The translations under genes and the position numbers were made by a program. A stretch of 7,011 nucleotides of DNA, from positions 1 to 7,011 of the forward strand of contig JAGVCD010000088.1 in assembly GCA_020059425.1 (NCBI GenBank). The letters run 5' to 3'. Shown here piece by piece: positions 6,201-7,011 of the stretch. The stretch is from Chamaesiphon sp. (lineage in GTDB: Bacteria > Cyanobacteriota > Cyanobacteriia > Cyanobacteriales > Chamaesiphonaceae). The notes under the pieces are model-generated. The model saw only the letters and a list, made by a program, of their open reading frames with translations, ran no database searches and was not told where the DNA came from. Positions within the stretch are counted from its first letter, which is position 1, and each line of letters starts with the position of its first letter.

Positions 6201-6657
6201 TTATGTAGCTAATAACGATCGCGCCTTCGGCAGTGCTGGCGACGATATCTTCGAGGCGAATGATGTCAAAGACTACCGGATTTCTGCGGGTGCTGGTAAC
6301 GATATTCTGTTCTTAGGTACCAACGGACGCGCTTTAGGCGACGATGGTGCCGATAAATTATTTGTCGGTGCTGGCGGTGGTAACTATCTTTCTGGCGGTG
6401 CGGGTGCCGACCAATTCTGGATTGCTAATACCGAGCTGCCTTCTGGCTCGAATACAATCGTCGATTTCCAAATCGGTACCGATGTTATTGGCATTCAAGG
6501 GGCAAAAAGTTTGGGAATTAGTGCGACAACTTTAGTTTTAAATCAAGTTGGTGCGGATACTTCGATTAACTTTGGCTCTCAAACATTGGCAATCCTGACG
6601 GGTATTCAAGCTAGTAGCTTGACTCCAGGTAATTCCAGTCAGTTTGTGTTTGCTTAA
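3280..6657 (+). CDS. phoA: Large atypical alkaline phosphatase, two phosphatase domains plus RTX tail
   Basis: This 1125-residue protein should release phosphate from organic phosphoesters outside the cell. It resembles the very large 'atypical' PhoA of cyanobacteria. Domain 1 (about 5-437) and domain 2 (about 460-909) are tandem copies of an alkaline-phosphatase-superfamily fold. Each has HPDGTSPSHY (Asp13, Asp467, matching the metal-binding Asp51 of E. coli), GTSN-GAVTHATG (Ser57, Ser511 as likely nucleophiles), an EEEG-DNF-NNNNA block (288-301, 736-749) and TAADSDAGG (332-340, 781-789). A closing LDNT-IY-LMY helix ends each domain. The histidine zinc ligands of E. coli PhoA are not conserved. 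An Ala/Pro/Thr linker (439-459) joins the domains. Residues 920-1048 hold Gly/Asp-rich RTX repeats that bind calcium, followed by a Ser/Thr-rich tail ending in FVFA. There is no N-terminal signal peptide, which fits type I secretion. No Shine-Dalgarno is visible before ATG 3280. A candidate Pho box lies upstream. Confidence 0.88.
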   Translation: MQIGNHVIFVHPDGTSPSHYGAARFLEVGPDGRLNWDKLNKSGVYLGHMEDQLGGTSNGGAVTHATGAKVFAESFGLEKDNSNIKSLSGTNKTIVEEARDAGKVTALVQSGAIFEPGTAAFVAKTQEIVNPDGSRTVPRAQQAEIAKQVINSGVNFIMGGGELNLIPIGEKGFHGTAAEYDALSKSSLVRPTENLIDLAKKNGYTIVYTEQQLNDLLDPNKTPTPPTKVLGVFAPIHTFNDRPEEVLAAANLPLYKESAPTIGEMLDATQKLMEKHPNFKNGSISIVEEEGSDNFGNNNNAAGTIEGTLRADKAIGVSLDFIDRNPNTLLLTAADSDAGGLQVVDVADATKPVGTINNNPTTTPRPIPLDGKNGAGTAPFLSAPDANGDVLPFAVAWAGLPDYSGSIVSKAHGLNSDKLPATLDNTGIYELMYETLFEKELTSRNPAPTKAPAATKDTGNVIFIHPDGTSPSHYMALRNIDKGPDGRLNWDNLSDAGVYLGHMENQLTGTSNAGAVTHATGVKVFNESFGLEENNSTVVPASGNVGKTILEEAIEAGKATALIQSGHLAEPGSAAFAAKTTNRDGDDIRARDKYAEIIEQVIRSGTNVVFGGGELYMLPQGTTGFHVTAAIDAAETRAERRPTKNLIDLAKSLGYTVVYTEDQMNQAVNSAKPPEKILGVFAAKNTFEDRTEEALGLNTANPLPLYVATAPTVAEMLEASLKILKRDPDGFFAVVEEEGTDNFANNNNAAGTIEAVRRADAAIGVAKNYVDTQDPNTLILTAADSDAGGLQVFQYAPYNRPAGNITTAPTIQNSETQVPFFGVNPTTTNTNRAFFDGATGSTASAEFPWTPFAAKDSIDGPMGNFAVNWVGTPDFPGSIVSKAYGLNADKLPSTLDNTEIYKLMYKTMFGTDSRQTLVSGTAGADDLIARVTPGFDGVNDLVFTGAGNDKVDVSIAGTAAGKNRIDLGSGNDIIYVANNDRAFGSAGDDIFEANDVKDYRISAGAGNDILFLGTNGRALGDDGADKLFVGAGGGNYLSGGAGADQFWIANTELPSGSNTIVDFQIGTDVIGIQGAKSLGISATTLVLNQVGADTSINFGSQTLAILTGIQASSLTPGNSSQFVFA
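3292..6006 (+). repeat. Tandem duplication of the phosphatase domain (3292-4590 and 4657-6006)
   Basis: The two halves align along their length at protein level: the HPDG motifs are 454 residues apart, the EEEG motifs 448, and the SKA(H/Y)G motifs 472. Copy 2 carries roughly 20 extra residues between TAADSDAGG and the closing motif. Nucleotide similarity is patchy with many synonymous changes, so this is an old duplication rather than a recent one. Confidence 0.85.
6037..6495 (+). other. RTX calcium-binding repeat region of the phosphatase
   Basis: This part encodes repeated Gly-rich nonapeptide-like units: GTAGADDLI (920), TGAGNDKVDV (944), GSGNDIIYV (968), GSAGDDIF (984), AGAGNDILFL (1003) and GGAGADQFWI (1039). 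They are followed by a segment reading NTIVDFQIGTDVIGI. Such repeats form calcium-bound beta-rolls that fold after export through a type I channel. The spacing is irregular, with non-repeat strands between units, as is common in cyanobacterial RTX proteins. Confidence 0.85.
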
Positions 6658-6688
6658 AATTGCAAATTAGCTTTCATGTGTAAATTCG

Positions 6689-6732
6689 CTAGGGGAATAA
6701 GTAATCGATATTATTTATTCTCCTAGTTTTTT
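6689..6732 (+). terminator. Intrinsic terminator of the phosphatase gene
   Basis: A 12-bp stem (CTAGGGGAATAA at 6689-6700 with TTATTCTCCTAG at 6715-6726, one G-T wobble) extends inward by four more pairs to leave the loop TCGATA (6705-6710). Six T residues follow (6727-6732). It lies about 30 nt after the stop codon. Confidence 0.9.
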
Positions 6733-6783
6733 ATATTCGATCGAGGAGAAGGCTTAAACAAAGAGGATGTTGCAGTAAGCTGA

Positions 6784-6882
6784 TCAGGCGTTGTCATCTC
6801 GATCGGTGAGATCCCACCAAGGCTCATTGAAGTTGATGAAAAATCGTTGAACTACGGCGATAACCAAAGCCACTGTAATCTT
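6784..6882 (-). other. Coding-like minus-strand fragment, unidentified
   Basis: On the minus strand 32 codons are open, ending at the stop 6784-6786. The peptide has a hydrophobic start (ITVALVIAVVQRFF) and ends NEPWWDLTDRDDNA, which looks protein-like. Upstream in the same frame come stops at 6883-6885 and 6898-6900, and then an open stretch reaching the window edge. It may be the decayed 3' end of a gene lying beyond the window, or chance. I do not recognise the family. Confidence 0.25.
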
Positions 6883-6952
6883 CTAGCCATAGCTCTGTTA
6901 TGATGCAAAGACCAATGGCACTGACTTAAGGAGAGAAAAGGTAGAAAAAGAC

Positions 6953-6987
6953 TGCAAAGTCTGATAGATATACATCAGAGCTTTGCA
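6953..6987. repeat. Inverted repeat able to form a 13-bp hairpin
   Basis: TGCAAAGTCTGAT (6953-6965) pairs with ATCAGA-G-CTTTGCA (6974-6987) through all 13 bases with one bulged G (6980) around an 8-nt loop. No T tract follows on either strand, so a simple intrinsic terminator is unlikely. It could be a mobile-element end, an RNA structure or a processing site. Confidence 0.55.
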
Positions 6988-7011
6988 AACCATTGATTTA
7001 TCACTTTCTAC

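Larger units (their letters stand above)
6733..7011. other. Region without an intact gene
   Basis: No complete gene is seen on either strand. It holds two CGATCG sites, a minus-strand coding-like fragment and a long hairpin, both listed separately. A Shine-Dalgarno-like AAGGAGAG at 6928-6935 on the + strand is not followed by a start codon at a useful distance. Confidence 0.4.

Noticed and set aside
6037..6495. Repeated Gly/Asp codons that could be taken for a DNA-level tandem repeat
   Set aside because: The repeat is at protein level (RTX units); the nucleotide units differ in length and sequence, and no CRISPR-like spacing exists.

Overview
The window looks like cyanobacterial chromosome. 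The evidence is a clpR/clpP operon of cyanobacterial type, a very large RTX-tailed alkaline phosphatase of the atypical cyanobacterial PhoA kind, a Pho-box-like element of the cyanobacterial type in front of it, and about 21 copies (counted by eye) of CGATCG, the core of the HIP1 palindrome, one of them a full GCGATCGC. I cannot name the genus.

Region 1 (26-2053): three tandem ClpP-family genes on the + strand, 14 and 40 nt apart, closed by a clear intrinsic terminator. The first is ClpR, which has lost all three catalytic residues. The second is another ClpP-like protein that has also lost all three and carries a longer insertion after strand 'YINS'. The third is a ClpP with an intact Ser101-His126-Asp175 triad. 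Together they could supply the subunits of a mixed Clp core with one active and two inactive subunit types.

Region 2 (2056-2867): a gene graveyard not covered by any intact ORF. It holds a minus-strand C-terminal remnant of a MazF/PemK-family toxin, an unidentified minus-strand coding-like fragment, a + strand FAD-dependent monooxygenase pseudogene (two in-frame stops and a large in-frame internal deletion), and a small hypothetical protein reading frame with no start codon.

Region 3 (2868-6732): an AT-rich non-coding stretch leads into a promoter region with three 8-mers at 11-bp spacing that resemble a PhoB/SphR box. A 1125-residue secreted phosphatase follows. It has two tandem, diverged phosphatase domains, an Ala/Pro/Thr linker between them, and a C-terminal RTX (Gly/Asp-rich, calcium-binding) region with a type I secretion-style tail. 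A strong intrinsic terminator ends the unit. The layout fits a phosphate-starvation-induced extracellular phosphatase.

Region 4 (6733-7011): no intact gene is visible. There is a weak coding-like minus-strand fragment interrupted by stops and a 13-bp hairpin near the window edge.
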